A stretch of DNA of 64,000 nt from Embiotoca jacksoni (lineage: Eukaryota > Chordata > Actinopteri > Embiotocidae). Below the pieces are notes generated by a model. That model had not been told where the DNA came from and made no database searches. It saw only the letters and a list, made by a program, of their open reading frames with translations. The DNA lies in the NCBI GenBank assembly GCA_022577435.1, contig JAKOON010000002.1, forward strand, positions 930,001-994,000, written 5' to 3'. This document shows positions 1 through 12,940 of this stretch, in pieces. The position numbers and the translations under genes were made by a program. Position 1 is the first letter of the stretch. Each line of letters begins with the position of its first letter.

Positions 1-1960
1 ATAATGGATGTGTTATCTGTAAGTGTATTTTTTTTTTTTTTCAGAGAATCGGTTGTATGCTAGATAGCTAGACATGCCAATACCTAATATTAGAGTAAAT
101 AAAGACGGTTTAATTCACTCCTGACACCTCTGTGGTTTGGACAGGCAAAAAAAAATACAGCACCTTCTGAATTTATACAATGCAAAATGAAAATGCTCTT
201 ACTGTGCCTGGTTGTTTTTGCTAAACTATGACTAGCTTTCGGTTTTGTTTTCACATTATGTGGCCCAGAAGCCCCAGTATTTCCCCAGCTTGATCCTTAG
301 ACTTTACATTGGTATGAAATTATACAAATCAAATTCCTTTTTCTATGCGCTGGCAAGGTTTTATAAATATTTAACCATGGATGGATCAAATATTCATAAT
401 TGAGAGAGTAAAAACAGATCTTGTTTGCAGCAGAAGGTGCCCAGTCAACAGTTTTACAGATAACTCTTTTGTAATGGTGTCCAATAGGAAATATGCTTTT
501 TCAGCCACAAGAGATTTTTTTCATTGCAATACCACAAGAAAACAGTGGGACAAATCCGCAGTAAGGAAACCCAGCTCTCTTAATACCTCTATGAAGGTGG
601 ATCAATAAGTTGAGACCGTTCCCGTTCTGTGACAACGATGCACAACAGTGATGTGCATGGATCTAAAGGAAGCTATAACCCTAATGGGTCGATCATAAGT
701 CCAAAATATTAACAACTGCATAAGAATATATCTTGTTTTTTGATAAGTGGTAGAGGGTACAAGCTTACATACAAGTTTTAGTGAAGACATTAAGTATGGC
801 ATTAAGTAAGTGCATTTTTTTTGTAAGCTTTCAATTACTAAGCTAAGCATGTTTAAGCTAATGCTTTGTAAAACTGATTTCATCATGTGCAGAATATATC
901 AGTTCATATTTTTCTTTCAAGGACCACTTTAAAACTTTACATTTCAGATTTGAGCCCTTGACTGGAATTCGATGTTAATGGTCACTGAGGCTAAAATATG
1001 TTATAGTATTTAGTGCCATCAGCTATACCAAAATTACAGAAGAAAATAAAAAATAAAAATGACTGGTCCACAGTAAACTGCATCCAGTAGAAATGTAAAT
1101 TTTCAGTGTATTGTTGAAATAAAAAAATAAAATAATAATAATACAAAAATTATTGACTGCAGCTAATTAAGTATTTTAGTTTAGCAGAGAATTCCTTGAT
1201 ATTTATGTCACTTTTATGATTGTTTAATGTGCAGAAGTTTTCTTTTTATGACAAAAACTGTTGTGATTGAACCGGCAAAAAATATTTTCCAAAAATATAA
1301 GTGGAGATGAAATGAAAAAGCAAGCTTCCACAAACACAGGGTTTGCTTGAAATCTTGCAAACCAAACATCACGTATTCCTGGAGGGACTGAAAGATCAGG
1401 TTCATGTTGTTTAATGTGCAGAAAAGCAGCACTGTTATTACCCTTAGCATAAGGTCTGTGGCAAATTAACATACACGCGTCCCACCAGAGCTCAGATGAG
1501 TGTCAAAGGTCACATCACCTGCATATGTTTGTAATAGAGTTGGAAAACGGTTCGACTCACTCCCAGGGTGGGAATTCTAAATGCCACCTAATTTAAAACC
1601 TCATTCAAATTAGCCTGAACACGAGTATGGCTATCGATCATGCTGCCAGGCGCAGGTTGAAGGAGGATCCCAGTGTAACCAATGGAAATGCACAGTTTTG
1701 CTACACATAAATATTGTGTAAAAACTAAACATTAAATCCTCATTTTTGTTTTCTCACACATGCCTTACATTGTAGTTTGTAATCGGAAAACTTCCTTAAA
1801 ATAGGGTGTTAGAAGTCTTTTTTATTCTTTAGAAGCACGATGCCCATCATTCATCGGTAAAAAGGGATCAGCTGTGCATCCAGCATCCGCCTTTCTTTCT
1901 GTCACTTCAGCTGTGTTGTCCCCTCCTGGGGTTATTACATGGGCCTCCACCAGGCTTTGT
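1..1960. other. Unique AT-rich non-coding DNA
   Basis: I see no supportable gene. The open frames are short, lack recognisable motifs and overlap one another on both strands. There are small A- and T-runs and an AATAAT-type stretch near 1120-1142. It is most likely intergenic or intronic sequence. Confidence 0.6.
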
Positions 1961-2070
1961 TTGGCCTTCCATAAGGCTCCAGCGGGACCTAATGACTTTC
2001 ATTATCAGATGGGGGAATTTAATTTGAGCTGCACCGCTGTCAGAGATGAGTAGCCCGATATGGAGCCACG
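1961..2070. promoter_or_regulatory. Candidate conserved regulatory block
   Basis: This non-repetitive stretch packs several homeodomain-type cores (CTAATGA, CATTATC, TTTAATTT) and an E-box (CAGATG) into about 80 bases. It sits in otherwise plain DNA and reads like the conserved non-coding elements near vertebrate developmental genes. That is an inference from composition and motif density only, because conservation cannot be tested here. Confidence 0.25.
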
Positions 2071-3351
2071 CAGGAGAAAATAAAAGAGTGAGTAATTACT
2101 CTTTCGGGGTGTGGGTGGGGTGGGGGCAGCTCGTGGGTGACGAGAGCACAGCGGGTCGAGACACTGAGAGAAAAGACGGGAGAGGGAAGGAGAGAGACGG
2201 AGCGTGGTTTATGAAAGAAATCAATAGTGAGTTGCCACCGTCAGGTTATGAGATTCTGAGTGGGGATCCGTTTCCTCATTGTGACCAGAGCAATGGTCCG
2301 CGTTATTATCCACGAGGCCCTTTGGACGGGTTCGCAAACAAAAGAGGAAGCCGGGTGAGAATGAGGAGCTGTTTGCGGGGACGCGAGAGCGAGGCCAGAT
2401 TAGTAATGTGTGATTAGGAATCTATTCAGTTGTGGAATTACTGCCTTCTCCTTCGTGACAAACCTGCCCTCTTCCCTATGCAACACAAACCCGATGTGAC
2501 TGCCTCATTTCTGAGACAGGATGAGAAAATGACTGAGGAACAAGATAAATATTCATCAGTTTTATTTCAATTTCCCAAACAGTTTGATATATAAAAGCTA
2601 CAGCTATAAATAGGAGTACTTTTGCAGAATCTACACAATTGGGATAGCGTGTTGATAGCGAAAGATACGGATCAAATTGTTGTTTTTTCTTTGGCCTTTG
2701 CAGTCAAAGCAGATGTTCTGATGCTGTCTTTCTCAATTAACTCGCAGCTCACATTGGCATCACCGCAGTGACACCGTAGCACCAACCTTGATAAAGACAA
2801 GAAGGCCGTAGAGATCTCTCCGAGGTGTGCCATTGCCAGCACCGCTCACTGCTCTTCCAGCATTCGTAAACCTCCCATCTGTCTCCACAGGTCTCTCCAA
2901 TGGCAGGATGTCTGCTCTGCTGCAGAGTATCAGTCTGGCAGTGGAGGTTTGAGAGGCTGCCAAACAAAGTGGGATAAAGAAGCTTAAAGTGTTCAGCTCG
3001 ACTGAATTGTTTTGTTTTTGATAAGTGATAAGAAATCAGTTTACAGTACACATAATACATCATTGGTGTTTATTTTGACTTGAGTACTTCGTTTGGCAAA
3101 ATTTTAATTATCAAAAAGAAAAACTGTTGAAGACTGTACAAAGATACATTTGCCTGTTGTTATTTTCCTTGCAGATATTAAGGAATAGCAATATTTTTTA
3201 GTTGCCAATTCTGACAATAACACTGAGCAATGAAACAAATCCCTGTATCTCTCTTCCCTGTATGCCTGTTCGCTACTGTCCATAGCATGTGGCTGTGTGA
3301 CGCTCAGGCTCCAACGTGGCTGCTGGAGATGATCAGCTACTGTTCTGGTCG
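2071..3351. other. Unique non-coding DNA
   Basis: I recognise no gene. The part from about 2110 to 2410 is G-rich and purine-rich and carries a 123-codon open frame, but the composition explains it and it has no family motif. The rest is AT-rich single-copy sequence. Confidence 0.5.
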
Positions 3352-3375
3352 GGTGTGTGTTGGTGTGTGTGTGTT

Positions 3376-3409
<34 letters not shown>

Positions 3410-3428
3410 GGTGTGTTTGTGTGTGTGT
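3352..3428 (+). repeat. (GT)n microsatellite
   Basis: About 77 bases of GT repeats are interrupted by TTGGT units. The array makes artefactual valine/cysteine-rich open frames on the plus strand and threonine/histidine-rich frames on the minus strand. Confidence 0.95.
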
Positions 3429-5633
3429 CCACCACCTACTTGAGCCAGGCATGACACCAGCTCTTTCCTCCATTCTGCTATCCTATCATGCTGACCAGCT
3501 GGCGTCTATAAAGCGTGAGATTCAATTTGTGAATTCCCTTAATTACACATTTAATTGTATCTTAAAACTATACACAGAAAAACAATATTTTTGTGTTTGT
3601 AATTATAGAGGCTGCGAGAAGTAGGGAGTCAGTCCTCTCCCACCTGCTATCTGTCATCCTGTTGTCATCATGATCGTCTATCACTGATCTCTGTTTTTGA
3701 TTTCCGGTTTGAAAATACAGAGCATTTTCCTTTAATACTGTGAGAGCACCCCATACACTGGTTCTTCTGGGGCATGAATGTTTTTTTTTTTTTTTTGCGA
3801 TTATTCTGTCATGACTTGAGGTTACAGGGATGGGAGTTGTAACAGTTATTTCCCATCACGTCACGTGTGGACCCACGGAAGAGAGACAGCTGATGCTACC
3901 TAGACCATTCTTGTTATAAGGGATGAACACAACACATGTGGGGGGTATTGAAATAAGATGAATGAAAAGTCATGCGAAGTGGTTATTGTCACTAATCTTT
4001 GCAAGCTAGGCTAAATGGAGCATAGCGTTAGTTCAGGCAGGCCACGAAGTCAAGCTCAGCTCTCTTGATAGCTCAACAACTTTTCCCGAGGCCGGCCCAC
4101 ATCAGCTGACGCTCAGCTGATTCCCCGCGATGCATTCACTGGCAAATCTCAAACAGGGCGCCTTATTTAAGCTGATCAGCCTGCCTACTCTTCCTGCTTC
4201 CTCTCCTAGCCGCTTTGCCACCCACCACCGCCCCAGCTCCTCCTTAATACTGTGTCTGATTTAATCAATGCCATTTCTGTTGTCATTGATGCCTGTTCTG
4301 TTCTACTGGGTTCTTGCTGCTGCTCTCTCTGCCTTAATCTTCCATGTAGGCACACGGAAGAACGGGGAGGTGTGCTCTCCCCATCTCAGGCTTTCCATGG
4401 AAGCATGTGGAAGGGCAGGGAACTCCCAGAACAGAGCAATACCGCCAAATATAAATTACTGCTCATGCAGTAAAAGCCTTCTTTGACAAAAGTGGTCCTG
4501 TCTGAACTAGCTTTCATATGTATATGTATATGTATATTTGTGATTTAGAAGATCAAAGCCCTATTTGGGCATAGAGTATAATATTTGTGATGCATGCTGA
4601 AAATTAAACATATGACGATAAATACAAACCGCATAATTGGTATTTTATTGAAATGTTACAACTAGAGCGTGACTGATGCTGGATTCTTGAGGCCAAAAAA
4701 TATGAAGAATTAAAAAAATGCAATGTTGATATTTTGACCAAAATGTGGTTATCAAAAACTTTTGACAAAGACAGAGGCAGCATATTATGAATATCTATAT
4801 AAAAAAAAAAATACAGTGTATAAAATACAACAATTCCTAAATTACCCCAAGCATCCTTTTCACATTTTTAAATATCAAACAATATATAAGCTGATATTGA
4901 TATATCTGTGATAGGCCAATAATGACAGATAAAATCAGCCATCTGATAAATCAGTCAGGCTTTAATTACAATATTTCAAGAATCGTTAAGACCTCTTTAA
5001 AAACTGTCAGAGCCATGACAGCTGTGATTGTAAGAGTTCCAAGACAGACTGGGATTTCTTCACTCTTAGAAACACAACTGCAATATGTTAATTATGACCC
5101 AGAAAAAAGCGAGACCGAAGCCAAAACATGCAACTGAGGGGGCCCAGTGAAATGTCTCTTCATACCTCCTCCCCCTCACATGGTCAAGTACTCGCTCCAA
5201 CACTTGTCAGTCATCTTGATGAGCGGTGTACCTTGAAATTGCATTTAGCCTGGGGCTACTGAGGAAACCAGGATGTGTAAATCCAACGCAGGCTCTGAGG
5301 TTGTCTAGTGTGCAATTATATCGGCGTAGCATAACATTCAGCTTCATGGGATGTGTGTTGTTTTGTCACCCAAAATGGCCCAATTAAGTTCCATGAGATG
5401 TTCCCATGAAGTCACATAAACACAGATGGATAATGTAAAATAAATCATAATTATTTATTGCTTTGTTAAGGTCCTTCCTAAACTTCCTACCAGTAGAAAC
5501 ATACCCCAGCTGTTTTTATGGTAATGGTTTAATTTATATGGCCAGCAGAGAGCAGCATTGCTATCTGTTTGACAGTACTGAAAAATTTGGAAAGAAAACT
5601 CTGTCACACTGTATGCTACCTGCTGCTGGGCCA
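3429..5633. other. Non-coding DNA with a GC-richer island
   Basis: No gene is supportable. There is a T-run at about 3780-3796. A relatively GC-rich segment at about 4085-4480 could be an old dispersed element, but I cannot name it. A short TATATG repeat lies at about 4518-4545. The remainder is AT-rich single-copy DNA. Confidence 0.5.
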
Positions 5634-5647
5634 GTGGTGGTGGTGGT

Positions 5648-5702
<55 letters not shown>

Positions 5703-5714
5703 AGGGGGGGGGGC
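5634..5714 (+). repeat. (TGG)n-(GT)n compound microsatellite
   Basis: A short TGG array passes directly into about 26 perfect GT dinucleotides and then a run of about ten G. It encodes only low-complexity artefact frames. Confidence 0.95.
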
Positions 5715-5810
5715 GTCTGAACTAGGAGTTGTGGAAGAGACCAAAAGAGTGACAGGGTGGTGGATAACAGGAAGACAGAGAAAGCAGCAATAGTGACTGA
5801 TAGATTGGCA

Positions 5811-5845
5811 GGGGGGGGGGAGGGGGGGGGGGAGGGGGGGGGGGG
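5811..5845 (+). repeat. Poly-G tract
   Basis: This is about 35 bases of G interrupted by only two A residues. It is a strong candidate for G-quadruplex formation on the plus strand, and a likely site of sequencing or assembly length error. Confidence 0.9.
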
Positions 5846-8243
5846 ACGACGACTTAAACATTGTAATTCACTGCAGATCTGATGGGAGCCAGACGATTAA
5901 AAATGAAATGCCTGATTTAATTTGTGTTACATTCACAGTCACTTTGCACTGTTTTCATTATCAAAGTGTCATATCCTGCAGTATGGAAGCTATCACCACC
6001 ATCACATATCAGCACATCCTTCCCGATCATACTTCAGCCTTTAATGGTGATAGAAATGAGTCATTGATGCATTAAAACCCAAAGATAATTAAGTTCAGTC
6101 AATCAAGGCAATACATGAAAAATATATGCAGCCAAGTAAAATTGTTGAACATTAAATCCTATTTTCTGTCTGCTGAGGGTATAACGTCAAATACCCTCAA
6201 CTAAATCCTGAGTAGTACCTAGTCATGTTCATTTCTATTGCAATCAATCCCATAAAGGTTTTCTTTCACCTTTGTGCTGCCATTTATCTACATCTCCGTC
6301 ATCTTTGTGAATCCATACATACAAAAGGATTCAACATGTCCATTTATTCCATGAAAAGAGTTGGCGGCTCTAATAACTTGCATCTTCAGCAAATTGGAGT
6401 ACTCCACATCAATGGGAAGAAAATGCAGCACTATCTGAAGCAGGGCCGATTCCCTCACCACGTGAGAGACAATAATTGGGCTGTGTCCTCTTTTATACCA
6501 AGAAATATCAGCTAAACATTCATATTCAGCAACTGTGTAGCCACGGTGGCCCTGCTGAGCATACTAATAATGAGTTAGAGTTATGCCTGAACGGACTACA
6601 ACAGGTCTAGAAAATGTAACCGTTCTGTTCTGAAGCACAGACAGCAAGACCAGCAACACCGGAGAGGGGTGCATTTTGTTGGAGAACTTAAACTAAACCA
6701 AGAATAGAAAACAACTTCAACATGCTTACCTACCGTAAGGAAGAGGTCTATATGGGTCCCACTTGAGATGAAGACCATGACCATATGAGCAGAGAGATGT
6801 TTGTCTTGCTTCCAAATGCTAGGAGGATAAAACAATCCTGAGCTCCACTGTGTCTTTAAGTGGTCCTTTCCAGTACAAATAGCAGAACAGGTCAATTATG
6901 GCAAGAAGCACAGACAGTTTGTCTTGTTCTCATAAAGTGACACAGAGTGAGAAATCTCTACCCTTAACTGGGGTGCAGATCACAAAGATTCCGCTGAAAA
7001 CGAGGCTGTCTGTGATTCATGTGGTTAAAAGTTCTTGACTGTGCTGCTTTTGCCTGCAAACTAAACTTTTCCAATGAGGTTTGGACCTCAGAGAATGACC
7101 TGTAGTTGTGACACTAACACAGAATACGATAGAACTACTTTTCTCTCTTTGCTGCAGCATCCTTCCAGAATGAGGTTTCTGAGCCGAGGGTCAGTGCAGA
7201 TAACACCGAGATGTTTGAAACGAATGCAGAAAAGTTGTCATTCTTTGTACACTGCGTCGTATAATATGACCTTGTTTGAGAGTTGTGTGTGAAGCAGAGA
7301 TCAACAGTGCAACAGAGGCAGCCAAGATCCCAGACTACACATCACGTCAAGCCGCCTTTTGACTTTTCCCTTTTTTCTTCCCTCTGCTCCTTGTCTACTT
7401 ATTTATTCCAATCTCAGAACACCATGTTCCCAGAGAATATTTCACTTGCATATTTCACTACGTGCTCTCTTACTCCCCCACCTCCTCTCACTCTGTGCGT
7501 TATAATATTTATTTATTTCAGGAATAATTTTTTGGCGAATTACAGCAAAATGGCTACAGCTGTAATCAGAGGATAAGTAGCAGCCGACATGGCAGGTGTT
7601 TGAGGGGAGATAAGGCGAGAACCATTGTGAGACTGTGCCTCCCTTCTATTTAAATGTTTTGGGGCTTCGACTTCCTTGTTTGATTTGTTACCTACAGCTT
7701 CCCTGTGAGCTGTCAGGAGGAAGATAGCGAGAGTTTCTCCTTAGCAGGGTTCCTCGGGCTACCGTGTTTGTGCTGTCCTTCAGATGTTAGGGGTTAGATA
7801 TTTTGTGCGTGCCCCCACGGTGCGACGCAGATGAGTACATGTCAATAACAGAGTTCATTATTAGATTACAAGGAATCCTGGTTCAAATCATGTTTTTGCC
7901 CTTTTCTACTTCAAAAACAGGAGGATTAACTGGCTGCTGTACGTGTAAAGTGTGTGTGTATGTGCATGTGTGACAGACCATATACTGTGTGCCCACACTC
8001 ATCTGCACACAGACTCCTCAATATATATTGTGTCCACAATGACACACACATGCACGTGTGCACTCGTCTCTCAGGAGGCAGTTGTTAATTATATCAGTGC
8101 TGTTTTGTTCCACCAAGTCCTCCAGAGAAGCTAAAGCCAACGTGTTCCTGTTTTAGTTTTGGCTCCAGCCCTCACAGAGAGAAAACTGTTTCCACCATGC
8201 TCTTAGTCCTCCATTATGAAGCCAATAAAAAAGCATATACTGC
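5846..8243. other. Unique non-coding DNA
   Basis: No gene is supportable. The stretch at about 7540-7760 has a mixed, non-repetitive composition with ATTA and GATA cores and could include a conserved element, but nothing proves this. Confidence 0.5.
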
Positions 8244-8271
8244 TGTGTGTGCGTGTGTGTGTGTGTGAGTG
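8244..8271 (+). repeat. Short (GT)n microsatellite
   Basis: About 28 bases of GT repeat with one GC interruption, followed by a short G-rich segment. Confidence 0.85.
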
Positions 8272-9511
8272 TTGGGGGTGCTGGTGGGGGGTTCCTCTGC
8301 TGATGCTGCCACTGCACACCAGTCTCATTTTTATTAGCTCCCAAGACACAATGGACGCCACAAAAAAACCTCAGAGCCTGCGCTTTCCTGCTTGCTTCCT
8401 TTCTTTTAAATTAAAGTGATATCTCATTGTTGTACAATAGACTAGCTGTCTAACAGCTGGGAAATTGAGAAGAATGATAGTGATGCCCGGCAACGCCGAA
8501 AACATGTGTCCGCTTTGTTTAAGGCCTTTTTTTGAAGGAAGCATACATGGGTATTTGGCAGTTGTGTAAGGCCTGAATTAATGTTGTTGGACCACATAAA
8601 TCCAAATCATAATTATTGAATGTTTTAAATCAATGCTGTGGATGCTTGATAAACAGAGCATTGTTATGCGAAAGTAATAAGCATGCATCTAAACTTTGTA
8701 GCAGAGACCAGCTTGCCCTACTGGCCTGGCTTTGTAGGCAGCTAGCAGCCTCTTTTCATTTTAACACCTTAAATCTCTGATAAACAAGACTAATGGTTCT
8801 ATTTTTGTGGTGTCGCAACAACCAACTCGAGCAGCGTGCCAACTGCTCGGTATTTCTCTGACCTTGAAATTTGCTTTGCCCATCTGAGTGTTATTCTTTA
8901 AGCGCACTGCAGACTGGGCAGAGAAGTGCAAACAGGTGGCAGGTTCATTCACACAAAGACACACAAAGCGAGTTGTGGGTGTCTTGGTGAAAAATGGCGC
9001 TGTGTTCACATCTTGACAATCAGCCTCATCCACAATGACTCCCTGGAAAAGCCAGTTCTTCAGTTGTCGAGCCATTGCTGTCGCACGTCACTGTGATTGG
9101 CCCACCTGTTTCAGAGAGATCCGACCAGTGACGTGAGTGGTTGAGAGCATATTTATAATTTACATTCTAATACACCAAGAACTTTTGCGGTTTGTGCTGC
9201 TGCATAATAGCAGGAGTGCCTGGAGACGCCTTCTGCTTTGCACTTGTCGATGAGATTGCATGATTTAAGTCGGGACATGCTTATGCAGTAGCAGGTAGCA
9301 GTAAAAAAAAAAAAAAAGACAAAATCACTGAACACACTCTTATTTTGGGGGGTTAGACTGCAACACTAGGGCCAGCCCTATAATGTCAAATGAATATCAC
9401 TGACTAAGTGATGAAGTTACACTTGGGTTGGCCCAAGTGCAGAAACTTCCTGCATCTGTTTAAAAAATAAAAGCCCTCTAATACTTTATACGGTACTAGG
9501 TATAAACACAG
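8272..9511. other. Unique non-coding DNA
   Basis: I see no gene. A run of 15 A lies at 9303-9317. The 104-codon minus-strand frame ending near 8761 has no recognisable domain and no splice context, so I treat it as chance. Confidence 0.5.
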
Positions 9512-10062
9512 TCATAGACTGTGTATAAAAGTGGACGTAGCTTCCGGCGCTGAAAAATTAGGCCGATGTGGAAGTGCCTTAAACTGTAATACCACCGAGT
9601 GCCGCTAGAGGTTGGCTCCAAAAAGCCCCCATAGACTCTTATTCAGCTTCTCTCATAAAATTATCAGTCAATAAAATCTCTCGACAAGTTTTCTGTATGT
9701 TGTTTGCTCAATTCACTGCCACAGATAAGAGTTATGGCCATCCATCTGAAAATAATCCCATCAGTAATTACAAAATAAGCCTCAAAAAGGCGGATTTTGG
9801 GGGAGCATGTCTGTTTGATTGACAGGCCTGTGGTGCAGTCAGGTTATGGCTATCGGTGGGCGGGACGTGACATTGCCGGGTTGCCAATCAGATCGAGTCA
9901 GATCCCCCGCTCGCTCGCTCGCCTCCAGCTCATCCAAATATGGTCCCGACAGGCTCCAGATCACACGGGACTAGCAAGATGTCGCCGGCCAAATTCCGAA
10001 CTCGAAGCTTCATAACGGCCGTTCACAAACCAATGGTTGACGTCATTGCCGGTTGCCGCTTG
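9512..10062 (+). repeat. Dispersed repeat family F1, copy A
   Basis: This segment shares ordered blocks with 28391-28925, 53150-53440 and, inverted, 48803-48915. The order is a left end with GTATAAAAGTGGACG, then a block containing GTGGAAGTGCC, a block with TTGGCTCC and CCATAGACT, a CTGAAAATAAT block, and a GATTGACA block followed by GGTGGGCG. No coding capacity is evident. The layout suggests a small non-autonomous mobile element of a kind common in teleosts, but I could not find both terminal repeats, so its class is open. Confidence 0.65.
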
Positions 10063-12382
10063 GTATTGAGTGACTTTTGCTGTGCTCCTTATATACCTGA
10101 TTGTAATCCATCCTGTAAACATTGCTACTTACAACAGCAGCTCCTTCTATCTTAAATTGCTTTCACCCACCTTCTCATCGTTACAGTGTGTGACTGAGTG
10201 ACTACTTCTAGTTATCAATGAAAGCTTACAACATTTTTTATAAACTTACTGTGCTCTGTATTCAATACTATGAAAAAGCGTTGAAAGAGTTGAGTTTTGG
10301 CCATTGGGATTTTCTACTGTTGTCTCAACTCTGAACAACATTACTGAGCATTCAGTACTATAGGGAGACCCAGATACTTTACTGTGCTGCAGCCAAAACT
10401 GCTTATTTGTGGCTTTCTATACACATCCAGGTGTACCATGCAATGGCCATTCTTCATTCGTTTTAAAGTCACCTTAACATGCATGCTCGTAATACGACAG
10501 ACAGAACTCATTTTAGGGCTTGCTGCCCTGTTAAGTAACTCTAATGACCAAGTTGTATCGTCTGTATTCGTCCACCTTAAACTATGTTTTATTGTAGAAT
10601 AAATAATGCTTTGTAGAAATGTTAATGAGTGCAAATGTTCCAGGTCGTATACCAAGTGGGTGTTTTCTTTGACTTCTGTTCCCTTAGGGGCTCTTGCAGT
10701 GCGCCGAGGGCGATCAGCACTAACATATAAGGAAACTAAGGTTTGCTTGGCAGGGAGCCTCAAAGCTAGAGGTGCCTGCAGAGTCTGGGGAGACAGGCTC
10801 TTTACCTTCAGCTCTCTTCCTCGCTGGAGAGTTTGTTTTGAAAAAAATAAAAAAAAACTCTGGGGGATGTAATGCTATGTGTAAAATACCAGAACACACA
10901 CACTAGCGCGTGCATGAACACATACACTGGTGCACACATAAGCGTGCACATGGCTGTTATTGGTTGTGTAATCACTGTTCCTACAGTTGCAAGTTTACAT
11001 ACAATAGTTATAATTACTATTTCAATTGCTTTACTTTCATAAAGTCTCCACCTTTCAACATTTCAATGGCTGTTCAGGATTACGCAACTAAAGTGAGATT
11101 GTCTGAATTCAGTCACAACAGGTTCCTGCAAATATTTCACAATAAAAGCCTTTTTAAAAATGAAAGGTTTCTGACTACTAAATTGTTGGAGGTCTCTTGC
11201 TTTAAACGCATGATGCAGTAACTTTAACAGGAAAAATGGGAACATCAAAATGAGGCTTGACGAGTTGACGAGTTTTAATCAATACACCTTGAATGGTAAT
11301 ATGAAAACTTTGATCTTTCCATCTGTTTTTATTGGTTCACTTGCATATGTGCTAAGAGTTGATTGTATCAAGCATTTTACAATATAAATACTTTCAACAG
11401 GATCATGTGTGTGTGATTTCCTCACTTGAAAAAAAAAAGTGCTGGAGTGTCATTTGGGTGTGCATTGGCGGCATAACACCTATTAATATGATTTTTACTT
11501 CTATATTGGAAAACATTTTAGTGTTGAGCTAAATTATTAACCTGTGTCGTCCTTTGGGAGCCTCCTTGTTTTGGCTGGTAGTAATTTTGAGTGTATTATC
11601 ATAAAACATTGATAAACAATATTGTGCCATCTTGTATTCCAACCAGTGCCAAGACAGAATCTGCAGGAATTCTAGCTGCTAAGATGATATTTAGGCAAAG
11701 TGTCGCTTTGAGCTAAATGTTTATGACAGTGTGGTAATATGCTATCTTTTAAGAGGGTTTCATGTTTAGCAAGCTCACAGTTTTAGTTTAGTGTATTAGC
11801 ATGACAATATTATCTGATCAGTAAACGCAACGTACAGTGAGAATGTTGGAAATGTCAGTTTTTCAAGTATGAAGTATAATATCAGAGATTAATTAAATTG
11901 TGGTCTGATGATGATGCTAAATCAAAATCAGGGATCACACAAAGTCATCAGGATACATTGTCTGAAAAACAGAATGCTTGTCTTAAATTTATCATCAAAG
12001 CATCTTGTAGATATTGAGAAATATCACAAAGTTAGAGAAAACTTTGACATGTAGGCGCTGCTACAGAATAAAGGGGAATGGCCAAGGTCATAAGGATTTA
12101 TCCTTGGAGCAGATTTCCATCCATCTGACAGACATTTCAAGAGAAGCCAAAAATGTCAACCTACTGTCAGCACTCGAGGATTAGTTGGGAAATCAGCAAA
12201 GTCACTAGGTTTAATCCTTTTAAAACACCATAAATTCTGATCCATCAAGTAATGATCCAAAAAAAAATTGAAATTGAAGTGTTTATTGGACCTTTGAAAA
12301 AAATACAAATAAATAATAAGTTCCCTCAATACAGTAGATACTCATATTGAAATATGTATAACGATATGAATGTTACTCTTAC
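10063..12382. other. Unique non-coding DNA
   Basis: No gene is supportable. A 140-codon minus-strand frame (10341-10763) has no domain I recognise and is overlapped by plus-strand frames of similar quality, so I do not call it. The rest is AT-rich. Confidence 0.5.
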
Positions 12383-12572
12383 CGCAACTATTTCTGCCAA
12401 CGACTTGGCGTGGATAACGGTCTTCACCTGGTGCCTCATGAAGGCACCGTTGTAGTACAGGACCGAAAAGAGTCCAGACGAAGAAAAGGCTGACGAAGCA
12501 AACACAACAAATAAAAGCCGAATCGAAGTGAACGACAAGTGAGTTTGAGTGTGACCTTACTATTAAGACCAC
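12383..12572 (-). other. CpG-rich island with an exon-like edge
   Basis: About 190 bases hold many CpG dinucleotides in a CpG-poor neighbourhood. On the minus strand the block ends at a near-consensus splice donor (GCG followed by GTAAGAGT, 12375-12382). Two frames are open through the block, one of them hydrophobic, but that frame has no ATG and no acceptor is apparent. It may be a lost exon, part of a mobile element or a small CpG island. I do not recognise any protein. Confidence 0.25.
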
Positions 12573-12704
12573 CTCACTGACTTGTCGACGTAATCACTTA
12601 GAGGAGTGCAAGACTGTCCTACAAGCCCAATGTAACATTCCTTTGGCTTTGCTTACTGTGTGAAGCCTGGCTCCGCCCAACCATTGCTTCTTCCTTCAGA
12701 CTTT

Positions 12705-12940
12705 GTTGTCATTATTGTCCAGAAACCCCGTTCATATCAAGGTTTGCTCAACCATTCAGAAGTGCAGACCAATCACTGACCTTTGTCGATTGGTAAGTGC
12801 AATGATGCTAAAGTATTCTAACAATCCTGGCGGTGGTAGAGTTTCAGCGGTGGTCAATGCTGATTGGTTAAAGGCTGCTCCAGCAGTGTCAAGGAGTTCT
12901 AACCATTAGGATGCAACGACGGGAAACAATCCTCAATGGA
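12705..12940 (-). repeat. Dispersed repeat family F2, copy 1
   Basis: Read on the minus strand, this matches 23058-23340 in collinear blocks: CATTGAGGAT, TTGCATC with TAATGG, GGAGCAGCCTTTAACCAAT, and an AAACTCT block leading to CATTGCACTTA. The two copies are diverged and in opposite orientation, as expected of an old interspersed repeat. I see no coding potential and no clear termini. Confidence 0.6.

Noticed and set aside
2046..2417. 123-codon plus-strand frame beside a candidate regulatory block
   Set aside because: Composition is G/A-rich and low in hydrophobic residues, with no family signature. It is better explained by few T residues on this strand.
10341..10763. 140-codon minus-strand open frame
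   Set aside because: No recognisable domain, no splice sites of note, and equally long plus frames overlap it. It stays unexplained rather than called.
12326..12538. Hydrophobic minus-strand frame as a signal-peptide-bearing first exon
   Set aside because: The frame begins with TTG, not ATG, and is preceded by nearby stops. A second frame is equally open. Only the splice donor is convincing, so it is reported as a weak observation.
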